A stretch of 64,000 bases of DNA from an uncultured Bacillaceae bacterium (GCA_937934645.1 CALGYZ010000046.1:1-64000); one strand, 5' to 3'; shown: positions 35,823 through 44,493, counted from the first letter of the stretch. Program-made: numbers and translations. Notes: generated by a model not told the origin, from the sequence alone.

Positions 35823-36677
35823 TTAAGTTGCCACTTCTGCCTGCACTTCGTCAATCAGGTAGGAATAATCCTTTTCACAGAATGTAATAACAGCGTTCCA
35901 AGATCCAGAAGACTGACCATCTGCAATATAAGTGGGGAGCCAATGTTTTTTCTTTTTTAATGTGGCTAAAAGCATTGCCAAATGACGGCCACCGGATTCG
36001 ACCTTTGCCATCCGGGCATATTCAGGAAGCATTTTATAAGCAGATTCATAATCCTTATTCATGATAAATTGAATAAATTGTTTATCCAGAGCATGCTCCG
36101 AAGCAGTTGGTTTATTATGTCTTCCACGGACTAAATTATGTGATAAGGCACCGCTTGAAACAAAAACATATTTTTTGTCACTATCTTCCAAAACCTTTGT
36201 AATAACTTCGCCCCACTTATATGTTTCTTCCAAACTAGCTGCCAGAGTGACAGATAAATTAACTGTAGGGATTTCACCAGCCCGATTTAAATAACGTAAC
36301 GGCACAACACTTCCATAGTCCCATACAAAAAACGGATCATTAACTGCCTTCACTTGTATACCTGCTTCAAGTCCAGCTTCATATAAATTTATGCCGAGCT
36401 CATGATCTCCCTTGAATTCATACGGTACATCTTTTATAAGATCCGGTGCCTCCAAAGCTGTTAATGTACCCTTGTGATTAGGGGTGGCATCAATATAATG
36501 GAAGAATGTTGACGGCCAATGACAAGAAATTAATACAATTGCATCCGGCTTTAATTCTCTTAGTTCTTCCCCTAATTTTTTCATTGCTGTAGCCATTGCT
36601 AATTGGAAATCAGGTATTTGATCCTCATGAGTGATACTTGGTACATGCGGAACCAAAAGACTCATTTCGATCGTCAT
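35823..36677 (-). CDS. praA: Class III extradiol dioxygenase, probable protocatechuate 2,3-dioxygenase
   Basis: 284-residue LigB-superfamily ring-cleaving dioxygenase closest in pattern to homoprotocatechuate 2,3-dioxygenase HpaD of the same superfamily. The iron ligand region SLLVPHVPSI (His11) and the second His region with VLISCHWPSTFFHYIDA are present, as are KAVNDPFFVWDYGSVVPLRYLN and the catalytic-His stretch VFVSSGALSHNLVRG. No LigA-type small subunit is adjacent, which argues against a LigAB 4,5-dioxygenase. Next to a hydroxybenzoate hydroxylase and an ACMSD-like decarboxylase, the best reading is the protocatechuate 2,3-dioxygenase PraA described in Paenibacillus. Homoprotocatechuate is the alternative substrate. 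Confidence 0.75.
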   Translation of the reverse strand: MTIEMSLLVPHVPSITHEDQIPDFQLAMATAMKKLGEELRELKPDAIVLISCHWPSTFFHYIDATPNHKGTLTALEAPDLIKDVPYEFKGDHELGINLYEAGLEAGIQVKAVNDPFFVWDYGSVVPLRYLNRAGEIPTVNLSVTLAASLEETYKWGEVITKVLEDSDKKYVFVSSGALSHNLVRGRHNKPTASEHALDKQFIQFIMNKDYESAYKMLPEYARMAKVESGGRHLAMLLATLKKKKHWLPTYIADGQSSGSWNAVITFCEKDYSYLIDEVQAEVAT

Positions 36678-36714
36678 AATAATCTCCCCCCATATTTTTA
36701 TAATATTCAGATTT

Positions 36715-38217
36715 TTATTTTTTTAATTTAATTGTTATATTCGACAATTCCGAGTAAAAATCCAGACTGTACATTCCCCCGGTTCTCCCTATACCACTTT
36801 GATTAATCCCGCCATAAGGAGTCCGCAAGTCTCGTAAAAACCATGAGTTCACCCAAATATTTCCCGCTTGAATCGATTGAGCAACCCGGTGGGCACGGTT
36901 GACATTCTCAGTCCAGATTGTTGCACTTAATCCATAATGAGTATCATTGGCTTGCATAATCACTTCTTCTTCCATATCAAACGGAGTAACAGTAACAACA
37001 GGACCGAAAATTTCTTCTTTTATACATATTGATGTTCGTTCAAGACCTGTTATGATTGTTGGCTCTATGTAATAACCTTTGTTTGTATTCTCAGGGGATT
37101 TTCCACCTATCAAAATGCTTCCGCCATCATTTCGAGCAGTATTCAAGTAATTGATAACGTTTTCATAATGGTCTTTGCTTATAATCGCCCCTATGTCCGT
37201 ATTCGACTGTAAAGGATTACCAACTATAAGCTTTTCAGTTGCTTGAATAAATTTATTTAAAAATTCATCCATTATTATTCTTTCAACATAAATTCGTGAT
37301 CCGCTGAGGAAAACTTCACCTTGATTAACAAAGCTGGATTTAATCGTTGTATCAACAGCTTCATCCAAATTAGCATCAGCAAAAATAATATTGGGATTTT
37401 TTCCACCAAGTTCAAATGATAATTTTTTTAATGTGTCAGCAGCTGATTTCATCATTGCTTTGCCGGATGTATGTTCACCTATAAATGAAATTGCAGCAAC
37501 TTCAGGATGTTTCGATATTTCTTCTCCGACTGGATTCATTCCCGAACCATGCACTAAATTTACTACACCATTCGGTAAACCGGCTTCTTTACATATTTCC
37601 ATCAAGACGGTTGCAGTCATGGGTGTCCATTGCGATGGTTTTATCACAGCCGTATTTCCCATTGCCAGACAAGGAGCCAATTGCCAAGTTAACAGCATTA
37701 ATGGAAAGTTCCAAGGATTAATTATACCGACTACACCAACGGGGCGACGATAGGAATAATGAAGAGCAACATCATCTTGTTGATATGAGGTATTTGTCAG
37801 GGAAATCATATAATCAGCGAAAAAGTGAAAATGATATGCTGCTCTGGGTATATCAATTTTTTTTGCTATCGTTAGCGGCTTCCCAGTATCAAGTGATTCT
37901 AAAAGCGCAAGTTCATCTTTCCTCTCCCATATCAGATCACCGATGCGACGTAAAATTTTGGATTTTTCTTGAAGTGATTTTTTTGACCATGATCCGTCTA
38001 AAGCTCTTTTAGCTGCATTTACGGCATACTCTACTTCCAATTTTCCTCCATCAGCCACGGTTCCCAATACTTTCTCATTTGCCGGATTGATATTCTTGAA
38101 CTCTCTTCCGTCTTGAGAAGGAGTAAACTGACCGTTAATAAAATGTTGGCAATTTATTCCTTTAACTTTGCCATTTGTTTCATCCAATTCAAATCTACTC
38201 CTCTTTTGATTTTCCAT
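36715..38217 (-). CDS. praB: Aldehyde dehydrogenase, 2-hydroxymuconate-semialdehyde type, lacking the catalytic Cys
   Basis: 500-residue ALDH-superfamily protein. NAD-site motifs are intact (GIINPWNFPLMLLTWQLAPCLAMGN, residues about 158-182), as are the general base Glu in LSFELGGKNPN (about 268-278) and the C-terminal EEIFGPVVTVTPF. At the nucleophile position, where relatives read GEVCL, this protein reads NQGEVFLSGSR: residue 303 is Phe (codon TTC at 37309-37311). A single G-to-T change from TGC would give this. If real, dehydrogenase activity should be lost. It heads the leftward pra/TRAP operon and should oxidise the ring-cleavage product after decarboxylation. Confidence 0.85.
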   Translation of the reverse strand: MENQKRSRFELDETNGKVKGINCQHFINGQFTPSQDGREFKNINPANEKVLGTVADGGKLEVEYAVNAAKRALDGSWSKKSLQEKSKILRRIGDLIWERKDELALLESLDTGKPLTIAKKIDIPRAAYHFHFFADYMISLTNTSYQQDDVALHYSYRRPVGVVGIINPWNFPLMLLTWQLAPCLAMGNTAVIKPSQWTPMTATVLMEICKEAGLPNGVVNLVHGSGMNPVGEEISKHPEVAAISFIGEHTSGKAMMKSAADTLKKLSFELGGKNPNIIFADANLDEAVDTTIKSSFVNQGEVFLSGSRIYVERIIMDEFLNKFIQATEKLIVGNPLQSNTDIGAIISKDHYENVINYLNTARNDGGSILIGGKSPENTNKGYYIEPTIITGLERTSICIKEEIFGPVVTVTPFDMEEEVIMQANDTHYGLSATIWTENVNRAHRVAQSIQAGNIWVNSWFLRDLRTPYGGINQSGIGRTGGMYSLDFYSELSNITIKLKK

Positions 38218-38270
38218 TATAAATTTTTATTAATAATTTAATTACGTTTTAAAGCTCTCTCAATCATCCC

Positions 38271-38287
38271 GTTCCGTTTACCGGAAC
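38271..38287. promoter_or_regulatory. Palindrome in the divergent praB/praH promoter region
   Basis: GTTCCG / CGGAAC around a 5-base centre, in the 157-base gap between two divergent catabolic genes. A regulator site for both units is plausible. No regulator gene is encoded in the block. Confidence 0.5.
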
Positions 38288-38374
38288 ACAACTATTTATT
38301 TTCTGAATTTTTTGTATATACTAAATTTAACATTGACCTCCCTATACAAATTTTTATATAAAGGAGATTTTTTT

Positions 38375-39331
38375 ATGATTGATTTCCATACACATTTTAT
38401 TCCGGAAGAAGTTTTCATATGGATCAAAGAAAACAAGCAAACAATCAATGCAAAATGGAATAAAAGTCCGAATTGCAAAAATGAGTTTTTAATTGTTAAC
38501 AATAAATGGGGATTTGAGTTAAAGCAGGAGTTTGTAAATATGGAGCTTTATATAACAGAACAAGCTAAAAACGAAATATCTCATTCCGTTATTTCTCCTG
38601 TACCCCAACTTTTTTTGTACGAAATGGATTCCACAATAACAAATGAACTTTCCAATGTGTATAATAACGCATTAATCCAATTGCTAAATAAATATCCAAA
38701 GAACTTTTCAGCTTTTTGTACTGTTCCGTTAAACGACCCAGAAAAAGCAGCGATCACTTTACACGACTCGATGAAAAAAGGGATTAAAGGAGCAATCATC
38801 GGTCCCGGGATCAATGATAAACTATTGTCTGATGATTTTTTCATTCCCTTTTTTGAAGTTGCAAATGATTTACATGCAATCATTTTCATTCACCCGCTCT
38901 TAAATAATGATCCTCGAATTAAGAAAAAAAAGATGTCGAATTTAATTGGTGTTCCCTGGGAAACTACTTTATGTGCGCTGGATCTTGTTTTAAGCGGTTT
39001 TCTCGATAAGTATCCAAATATTCGTATTTTATTAGCACATGGCGGAGGTTTTCTGCCATATCAACTCGGCAGAATTAACAAAGGTTACGAAATGTGGACG
39101 GAAGTTTCATCTGCATTGATGCGTCCTCCATCTGATTATTTAAAACGTATGTGGTATGACACAGTATTGTGGAATAAAAACAGTCTTCAGTTATTAATAT
39201 CTACGGTAGGCAAAGAGCGAGTAGTATCAGGCTCTGATTTTCCTTTTGATTTATCTGAATGGCCGCCTGAAGTTACTCAGGCAAGAGGTGCATCATCACT
39301 TTTGGGGAAAAACGCCAAAGCCTTAAAATAA
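38375..39331 (+). CDS. praH: ACMSD-like amidohydrolase, probable 5-carboxy-2-hydroxymuconate-6-semialdehyde decarboxylase
   Basis: 318-residue amidohydrolase-2 family protein. The metal-binding HxH motif is at the very start (MIDFHTHFIPEE), followed by a His in AIIFIHPLL (about residue 172), ILLAHGGGFLPYQLGR (about 222) and the metal Asp in VVSGSDFPFD (about 287). This is the ACMSD decarboxylase pattern. In the Paenibacillus pra pathway the decarboxylase of the protocatechuate 2,3-cleavage product belongs to this group. ATG 38375 follows AAAGGAG; a longer frame from 38312 lacks a site. It is transcribed divergently from the rest of the cluster. Confidence 0.78.
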   Translation: MIDFHTHFIPEEVFIWIKENKQTINAKWNKSPNCKNEFLIVNNKWGFELKQEFVNMELYITEQAKNEISHSVISPVPQLFLYEMDSTITNELSNVYNNALIQLLNKYPKNFSAFCTVPLNDPEKAAITLHDSMKKGIKGAIIGPGINDKLLSDDFFIPFFEVANDLHAIIFIHPLLNNDPRIKKKKMSNLIGVPWETTLCALDLVLSGFLDKYPNIRILLAHGGGFLPYQLGRINKGYEMWTEVSSALMRPPSDYLKRMWYDTVLWNKNSLQLLISTVGKERVVSGSDFPFDLSEWPPEVTQARGASSLLGKNAKALK

Positions 39332-39342
39332 AAATGATTTAA

Positions 39343-39380
39343 GAGAGGAATTCCGGTTTTTTCCGGAATTCCTCTTTTTT
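39343..39380 (+). terminator. Terminator of the praH-like gene
   Basis: Perfect 12-base stem GAGGAATTCCGG / CCGGAATTCCTC with a T6 loop and a T6 tail. One of the strongest in the window, and the right edge of the AT-rich block. Confidence 0.92.
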
Positions 39381-39418
39381 CCAATTCCAACTAAATATAC
39401 CTTGATTATCGCCTTAAT

Positions 39419-39447
39419 TTGTTGTAATTTATAGTAAATACTATAAT
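39419..39447 (+). promoter_or_regulatory. metI promoter
   Basis: TTGTTG at 39419-39424, a 17-base spacer, then TATAAT at 39442-39447, about 30 bases before the riboswitch aptamer. Confidence 0.75.
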
Positions 39448-39477
39448 TTCTGCAAATTAAAACTGAATATTACAAAT

Positions 39478-39583
39478 TCTTATCGAGAGAGGTTAAGGGA
39501 ACTGGCCCGATGACGCCTCAGCAACCAGTCAGCCTCGCTGACCCGGTGCTAATTCCAGCAGGGGAATCCCCTGAAAGATAAGA
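39478..39583 (+). ncRNA. SAM-I (S-box) riboswitch aptamer
   Basis: All hallmark segments are present in order: P1 TCTTATC / GATAAGA closing the element, AGAGAGGTTAAGGGAACTGG, GATGACGCCTCAGCAACC, the P3 arm CAGCCTCGCTGACCCGGTGC, and AATTCCAGCAGGGG with GAATCCCCTGAAAGATAAG. It binds S-adenosylmethionine and switches off metI by favouring the terminator that follows at 39603. Confidence 0.96.
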
Positions 39584-39602
39584 AGATGCTATGGAAGAAT
39601 CC

Positions 39603-39634
39603 AAGGGCTCTTCTTACGGAGTCCTTTTTTATTT
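39603..39634 (+). terminator. Riboswitch-controlled terminator
   Basis: AAGGGCTC / GAGTCCTT (one G-T pair) with loop TTCTTACG and a T6 tail, 20 bases after the aptamer and before the metI ribosome site. Confidence 0.85.
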
Positions 39635-39651
39635 TTAAGGAGGGAACAAAA

Positions 39652-40779
39652 TTGACAATGAAACAAATCGAGTCCAAGCTGGTTCAAATCGGAAACCGCA
39701 GCGAAAATGTAACAGGTGCGGTCAACCCCCCGATTTATTTATCAACGGCTTACCGCCATGCGGGGATCGGCCAGTCGACCGGCTTTGATTACACGCGTAC
39801 GAAAAATCCGACCCGGGCATTGCTGGAAGAACATTTTGCTCGGCTGGAAGAAGGCGACCAGGCTTTTGCCTGCAGTTCGGGAATGGCGGCCATCCAACTT
39901 GTGCTGTCCCTTTTTGAAAAGGATGATGAAATTGTCGCCTTCAATGATTTATACGGCGGAACATACCGGCTATTTAATCAATATGAACAGACATACGGCA
40001 TCAAAACTACATATGTGAAAGTGAACGATTATGAAAAACTGGAAGCTTCGATTAATGAAAAAACGAAAGCTGTTTTTATCGAGACTCCGACAAATCCGCT
40101 GATGATCGAAACGGATATTAAAAAGGTAGCAGAAATTACGAAAAAACATAATGTCCTTCTAATTGTCGACAATACCTTTCTAACCCCGTATTTGCAAAAA
40201 CCAATCGCCTGCGGTGCGGATATCGTCGTCCACAGTGCGACGAAATACATCGGCGGGCACAATGACTGTCTGGCAGGGCTTGTTGTGGCAAAAGGAGAAG
40301 AACTTTGTGAAAAGCTCGCCACTAACCATAATGCCATCGGTGCGGTACTCTCCCCGTTTGACAGCTGGCTTTTAATCCGTGGTTTAAAAACATTGCACGT
40401 CCGGATGGAAGCCCACCAAAACAATGCTAAACAAATTGTGGCATTCTTGCGGAACCGGCCGGAAGTGACCGATGTTTTATATCCGGGTAAAGGCGGCATG
40501 GTTTCCTTCCGGCTGAAAGACAAATCATGGATCGATCCGTTTCTGCAAAATTTAAAGCTGATCACGTTCGCTGAAAGTCTCGGCGGCGTGGAAAGCTTCA
40601 TCACCTATCCGGCAACCCAGACCCATGCCGATATTCCGGAAGAAGTACGGATCCAAAACGGCCTGGACAATCGTTTAGTCCGTTTTTCCGTCGGAATTGA
40701 ACATATTGAAGACCTGAAAAATGATCTTGACCAGGCGCTTGTAAAATGTTCGGCGCAACCCGCCGGACCAAGCATATAA
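39652..40779 (+). CDS. metI: Cystathionine gamma-synthase / O-acetylhomoserine thiolyase
   Basis: PLP enzyme joining activated homoserine with cysteine or sulfide in methionine synthesis. 375 residues, matching B. subtilis MetI throughout: VQIGNRSENVTGAVNPPIYLSTAYRH, GFDYTRTKNPTR, ACSSGMAAIQ (PLP phosphate), VDNTFLTPYLQKP, the PLP-Lys in HSATKYIGGHNDCLAG, and GGVESFITYPATQTHADIPEE. Start TTG 39652 has AAGGAGGG 7 bases upstream; the ATG two codons later is less well placed. Unlike B. subtilis, no metC follows; a terminator and an unrelated PTS operon do. Confidence 0.93.
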   Translation: MTMKQIESKLVQIGNRSENVTGAVNPPIYLSTAYRHAGIGQSTGFDYTRTKNPTRALLEEHFARLEEGDQAFACSSGMAAIQLVLSLFEKDDEIVAFNDLYGGTYRLFNQYEQTYGIKTTYVKVNDYEKLEASINEKTKAVFIETPTNPLMIETDIKKVAEITKKHNVLLIVDNTFLTPYLQKPIACGADIVVHSATKYIGGHNDCLAGLVVAKGEELCEKLATNHNAIGAVLSPFDSWLLIRGLKTLHVRMEAHQNNAKQIVAFLRNRPEVTDVLYPGKGGMVSFRLKDKSWIDPFLQNLKLITFAESLGGVESFITYPATQTHADIPEEVRIQNGLDNRLVRFSVGIEHIEDLKNDLDQALVKCSAQPAGPSI

Positions 40780-40797
40780 TTTTTCCCCCTTTACCAG

Positions 40798-40840
40798 AGA
40801 GCGGGCGCTGTCTCAGAAAGCGGCCGCTCCTTTATTTTTC
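40798..40840 (+). terminator. metI terminator
   Basis: AGCGGGCGCT pairs with AGCGGCCGCT (one mismatch) across a 9-base loop, followed by CCTTTATTTTT. Confidence 0.7.
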
Positions 40841-40932
40841 CCATACCGGAACATTCCCCCAGGATTTCCCTTTTAAATTGCAAAAGAAAGTGCCTTTCAG
40901 CCGATTTCCTCTTTAAGCGGAAAAAGGATGCA

Positions 40933-40961
40933 TTCAAATGAAAGCGCTTTTCACATAAGAT
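40933..40961 (+). promoter_or_regulatory. PTS operon promoter with a cre-like site in the spacer
   Basis: TTCAAA (40933-40938) and TAAGAT (40956-40961) are 17 bases apart. The spacer contains TGAAAGCGCTTTTC, which matches the CcpA cre consensus TGWAANCGNTNWCA at 12 of 14 positions. CcpA binding there would block RNA polymerase when glucose is present. Confidence 0.6.
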
Positions 40962-41026
40962 AAAAGTACAAGAACAAAGCAACACATCAAAAGTTTAAAA
41001 TATAACAACTAAATGGAGGTTACGCT

Positions 41027-41338
41027 ATGAAACGGATTTTACTTGCTTGCTCATCAGGAATGTCGACAAGTCTTTTAGTCTCCAAGATGAAAGATGCCGC
41101 AGAGAACAAAGGAATTGAAGCAGAAATTTGGGCCGTTGCCCAGGATAAGGCATTATCGGATATGGAAAAAGCAGATGTTTTGTTGATCGGGCCGCAAATG
41201 CGCTTTTTGAAAAAGAAGTTTGAAGCGGAGGCGGAAAAAGTCGGAATTCCCGTTGATGTCATTGATCCGGTCGCTTACGGACGTGTCGATGGCGAAGCTG
41301 TTCTTAACAAAGCATTGGAATTGCTCGGGGAAAAATAA
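41027..41338 (+). CDS. licB: PTS beta-glucoside/oligosaccharide EIIB (Lac family)
   Basis: 103 residues, the cytoplasmic phosphocarrier of a Lac-family [24 protein letters not shown] carries the phosphorylated Cys8 with the CSSGMSTS loop. It passes phosphate from EIIA to the sugar in EIIC. The gene is first in the operon, with TGGAGGT before ATG 41027. It matches the cellobiose/lichenan EIIB type, so the substrate is a beta-glucoside disaccharide rather than lactose, judged from the neighbours. Confidence 0.9.
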   Translation: MKRILLACSSGMSTSLLVSKMKDAAENKGIEAEIWAVAQDKALSDMEKADVLLIGPQMRFLKKKFEAEAEKVGIPVDVIDPVAYGRVDGEAVLNKALELLGEK

Positions 41339-41369
41339 TCCCGATTGATCATTCGAAGGAGGAAATCAA

Positions 41370-42689
41370 ATGAACAGGTTTATGGAAGTGTTGGAAAATG
41401 TTTTACTCCCCATTGCCGACAAACTAAACAACAACCGCTACTTAACGGCATTGCGGGACGGATTTATGGTCGCTTTACCGCTGATTATCTTCGGTTCAAT
41501 CTTTGTGGTTATCGCCAACTTGCCGTTTTTGGACCGCGTGATCAGCCCGGAAGCATATGAAGCTTACCAAAATGCGCTCGGTCCGGCCTCTGCAGCAACG
41601 TTAAGCATTATGGGACTGTTTGTCATCGTCGGAATTGCGTATAAACTGACTGAATCATACGGCGGGGAAGCCATTTACGGCGGAGTTGTCGCACTGGCAG
41701 CTTTCCTCATCTTAAATCCGCAGGAACTGGACGGGGTCTCCGGGGTAATTCCGACATTCATTCTCGGTGCCCAGGGGTTATTCTTAGGAATCATTACTGC
41801 ATTTATTGCAGCGGAATTATACCGTTATTTTGTACAAAAGAATTGGACAATCAAAATGCCCGCAGGCGTGCCGGATGCAGTGGCTCGTTCCTTCAGCGCA
41901 CTTATTCCGATCGCTTTAACATTGTCCATCTTCCTGGTCGTACGGATTGTATTCAGCTTTACACCGTTTGAAACGGTACAAAACTTTATTTATACCATTA
42001 TTCAACAACCGTTAACAGCATTAGGATCGAGCTTGCCGGCCACCATTCTGGCCGTACTGTTAATCCAAATTTTCTGGTTCTTCGGCCTGCACGGTCAAAT
42101 CATTATCAACTCTGTCTTTGACCCGATCTGGTATGCATTAAACGACGAAAATTTAAAGGCTTTCCAGGCCGGTACCGAATTGCCGAACGTCATTACCAAA
42201 CAGTTTGTCGATACATTCCTCGTTGGTATGGGCGGTACAGGAATGACTTTGGCTGTTGTACTGTTGATCTTCTTAATCGGCAGAAGCCGACAAATTAAAG
42301 AATTGGGTAAGTTAGGCGGACCGCCGGGAATCTTTAACGTTAACGAACCGATTATTTTCGGACTTCCGATTATTTTAAACCCGCTGGTTATTATTCCGTG
42401 GCTGCTGGCACCGGTCGTCGTAACAATTGTGACCTACTTCGCAATGTCTACCGGGCTCGTGCCAAAACCGGCAGGTATTATTGTACCATGGACAACACCG
42501 ATCGGCATCAGTGGTTTTCTAGCAACAGGAAACTCCTGGCGGGGAGCCGTTATGCAAATTGTAAACTTGCTGATCGTTATGGCAATTTGGTGGCCGTTCT
42601 TGAAAATCATTGACAAAAACTATTACGAAAGTGAAAAAGGACAAGATAAAACCAAAACGAAAACGGCTAAAAAAGCGGCCGGCAACTAA
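41370..42689 (+). CDS. licC: PTS beta-glucoside/oligosaccharide EIIC (Lac family)
   Basis: 439-residue sugar channel with about ten membrane segments. Family landmarks are LTALRDGFMVALPLIIFGSIFVV near the N terminus, IFWFFGLHGQIIINSV with the conserved His, NVNEPIIFGLPIILNPLVIIPW with the essential Glu region (about 320-341) and VPWTTPIGISGFLATG. The C-terminal tail is rich in Lys (KGQDKTKTKTAKKAAGN). The LicC/CelB type is favoured by the adjacent beta-glucosidase. It sits between EIIB and EIIA in the same operon. Confidence 0.92.
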   Translation: MNRFMEVLENVLLPIADKLNNNRYLTALRDGFMVALPLIIFGSIFVVIANLPFLDRVISPEAYEAYQNALGPASAATLSIMGLFVIVGIAYKLTESYGGEAIYGGVVALAAFLILNPQELDGVSGVIPTFILGAQGLFLGIITAFIAAELYRYFVQKNWTIKMPAGVPDAVARSFSALIPIALTLSIFLVVRIVFSFTPFETVQNFIYTIIQQPLTALGSSLPATILAVLLIQIFWFFGLHGQIIINSVFDPIWYALNDENLKAFQAGTELPNVITKQFVDTFLVGMGGTGMTLAVVLLIFLIGRSRQIKELGKLGGPPGIFNVNEPIIFGLPIILNPLVIIPWLLAPVVVTIVTYFAMSTGLVPKPAGIIVPWTTPIGISGFLATGNSWRGAVMQIVNLLIVMAIWWPFLKIIDKNYYESEKGQDKTKTKTAKKAAGN

Positions 42690-42768
42690 AATGGGACAGG
42701 GTGGGCCTGCACCGCACTTCGCAGGTGCCATCCTCTTCTGTTGAATTTTAAAGTTTGGAGTGAACGTG

Positions 42769-43083
42769 ATGAATAAACCCGATCGAATTACCGAGATTTC
42801 TTTTCAAATTATTTTACATGCCGGAAACGGACGGTCCAGTGCCATGGAAGCCATCCAGGAGGCAAAAGAAGGAAACTTTGATGAAGCCGACCGCCTCATT
42901 GAAGATGCCAATGCCGAACTTAGCAAAGCCCACGGTTTACAAACAAAGCTGATTCAGGAAGAAGCCGGGGGAAAAACAAATATTGTCAATGTAATTTTAA
43001 TCCACGCCCAGGACCATTTAATGACGGCGATGACCGTACGGGATCTGGCCATTGAAATCATTGATATTTACCGGAACAAATAA
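42769..43083 (+). CDS. licA: PTS beta-glucoside/oligosaccharide EIIA (Lac family)
   Basis: 104 residues of the all-helical trimeric Lac-type [33 protein letters not shown] and [22 protein letters not shown], the latter with the phosphorylated His. ATG 42769 is chosen with TTTGGAGTG upstream; the GTG at 42760 is inside that site. It is followed by the glycosidase gene after 15 bases. Confidence 0.9.
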   Translation: MNKPDRITEISFQIILHAGNGRSSAMEAIQEAKEGNFDEADRLIEDANAELSKAHGLQTKLIQEEAGGKTNIVNVILIHAQDHLMTAMTVRDLAIEIIDIYRNK

Positions 43084-43098
43084 AAGGAGGAACCGCAC

Positions 43099-44493
43099 AT
43101 GACTGTTCAATATCAATTCCCGGAAGAATTTTGGTGGGGAAGCGCTACATCCGCAACACAAATCGAAGGAGCGGCCAATGAAGGCGGTAAAGGAAAAAAT
43201 ATTTGGGATTACTGGTACGAAATTGAACCAAACCGCTTCTTTGACGAAGTTGGACCCGAAGTTACCTCTGACTTTTATCATCGGTACAAAGAAGATATCA
43301 AGCTGATGAAAGAGTTCGGGCATAATACGTTCCGCCTTTCTATTTCCTGGTCCCGGCTTATCCCCGGGGGACGGGGAGAAGTTAATCCGGAAGCCGTAGA
43401 ATTTTACAATAATGTCATTGATGAACTTATTGCAAACGGCATCGAACCGTTTGTGAACATCTTCCACTTCGACATGCCTCTGGAGCTGCAACAGGAAGGC
43501 GGCTGGGAAAGCCGGGAAGTCGTGGAAGCTTACCGGGAATATGCCATCCAATGTTTTCGCCTCTTCGGCGACCGGGTGAAAAAATGGTTTACATTTAATG
43601 AACCGATCGTACCGGTTGAAGGCGGTTATTTATACGATTTTCATTACCCGAACATTGTCGATTTTAAAAAGGCGGTCCAAGTAGCTTACCATACAATCCT
43701 GGCCAGTGCAAAGGCCATTGAAGCTTTCCGGGAAACAGCACCGGAAGGAGGAAAAATCGGGATCATCCTCAACTTGACCCCGTCTTATCCGCGGAGCCAA
43801 AACCCGCACGATGTAAAAGCAGCGCATATTTGTGATTTGTTTTTTAACCGGAGTTTCCTTGATCCTTCAGTAAAAGGGGAATTTCCGGAAGATTTAATCA
43901 GGATTTTAAAAGAGCACGGACATTTACCCGTTGTGGAAAAAGGCGACTTGGAACTGATTAAAAACAATACAGTAGATCTTCTCGGGGTCAACTATTACCA
44001 GCCCCGCCGCGTCAAAGCGAAGGAACATTTGCCGAATCCGTACAGTCCCTTCATGCCCGACTGGTTTTTCGATTACTATGAAATGCCAGGCAGAAAAATG
44101 AACCCGTACCGCGGTTGGGAAATATACGAAAAAGGTGTTTATGACATCATGATCGACCTGAAAGAAAATTACGGCAACATTGAATGTTTTATCTCGGAAA
44201 ACGGCATGGGTGTTCAAAATGAAGAACGGTTTTTACAGGACGGCCAAATCCAGGATGACTACCGGATCGAATTTATCAAAGGTCATCTCAAATGGCTGCA
44301 CAAGGCAATTCAGGAAGGATGCAATGTCAAAGGCTACCATCTCTGGACATTCATGGACAACTGGTCCTGGTCCAATGCTTATAAAAACCGGTACGGATTA
44401 ATCTCCATCGATTTGAAGACCCAAAAAAGAACACCGAAGAAAAGCGCCTACTGGTATAAAGCGCTCTCCGAAAACAACGGTTTTAACGACTAA
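43099..44493 (+). CDS. 6-phospho-beta-glucosidase, GH1
   Basis: 464-residue GH1 glycosidase that should hydrolyse the phosphorylated disaccharide delivered by the PTS. Motifs are FWWGSATSATQIEGA (N-terminal GH1 signature), KWFTFNEPIVPVEGGY (acid/base Glu), and ECFISENGMGV (nucleophile Glu), with HLWTFMDNWSWSNAYKNRYGLI near the end, where the SxxxK-type phosphate site of 6-phospho-glycosidases would be (SWSNAYKNRYG). In B. subtilis the lic operon uses a GH4 enzyme (LicH); the GH1 enzyme here is an analogous replacement. AAAAGGAGGAAC precedes the ATG. Confidence 0.9.
   Translation: MTVQYQFPEEFWWGSATSATQIEGAANEGGKGKNIWDYWYEIEPNRFFDEVGPEVTSDFYHRYKEDIKLMKEFGHNTFRLSISWSRLIPGGRGEVNPEAVEFYNNVIDELIANGIEPFVNIFHFDMPLELQQEGGWESREVVEAYREYAIQCFRLFGDRVKKWFTFNEPIVPVEGGYLYDFHYPNIVDFKKAVQVAYHTILASAKAIEAFRETAPEGGKIGIILNLTPSYPRSQNPHDVKAAHICDLFFNRSFLDPSVKGEFPEDLIRILKEHGHLPVVEKGDLELIKNNTVDLLGVNYYQPRRVKAKEHLPNPYSPFMPDWFFDYYEMPGRKMNPYRGWEIYEKGVYDIMIDLKENYGNIECFISENGMGVQNEERFLQDGQIQDDYRIEFIKGHLKWLHKAIQEGCNVKGYHLWTFMDNWSWSNAYKNRYGLISIDLKTQKRTPKKSAYWYKALSENNGFND

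Noticed and set aside
35823..36677. LigB beta subunit of a protocatechuate 4,5-dioxygenase
   Set aside because: No LigA-like gene is adjacent and the sequence pattern follows the single-chain HpaD-like group.
31568..39331. Genomic island bounded by an integrase and attachment repeats
   Set aside because: Base composition is suggestive, but no integrase, transposase, tRNA junction or direct repeats were seen at the edges, so only transfer, not mechanism, is proposed.
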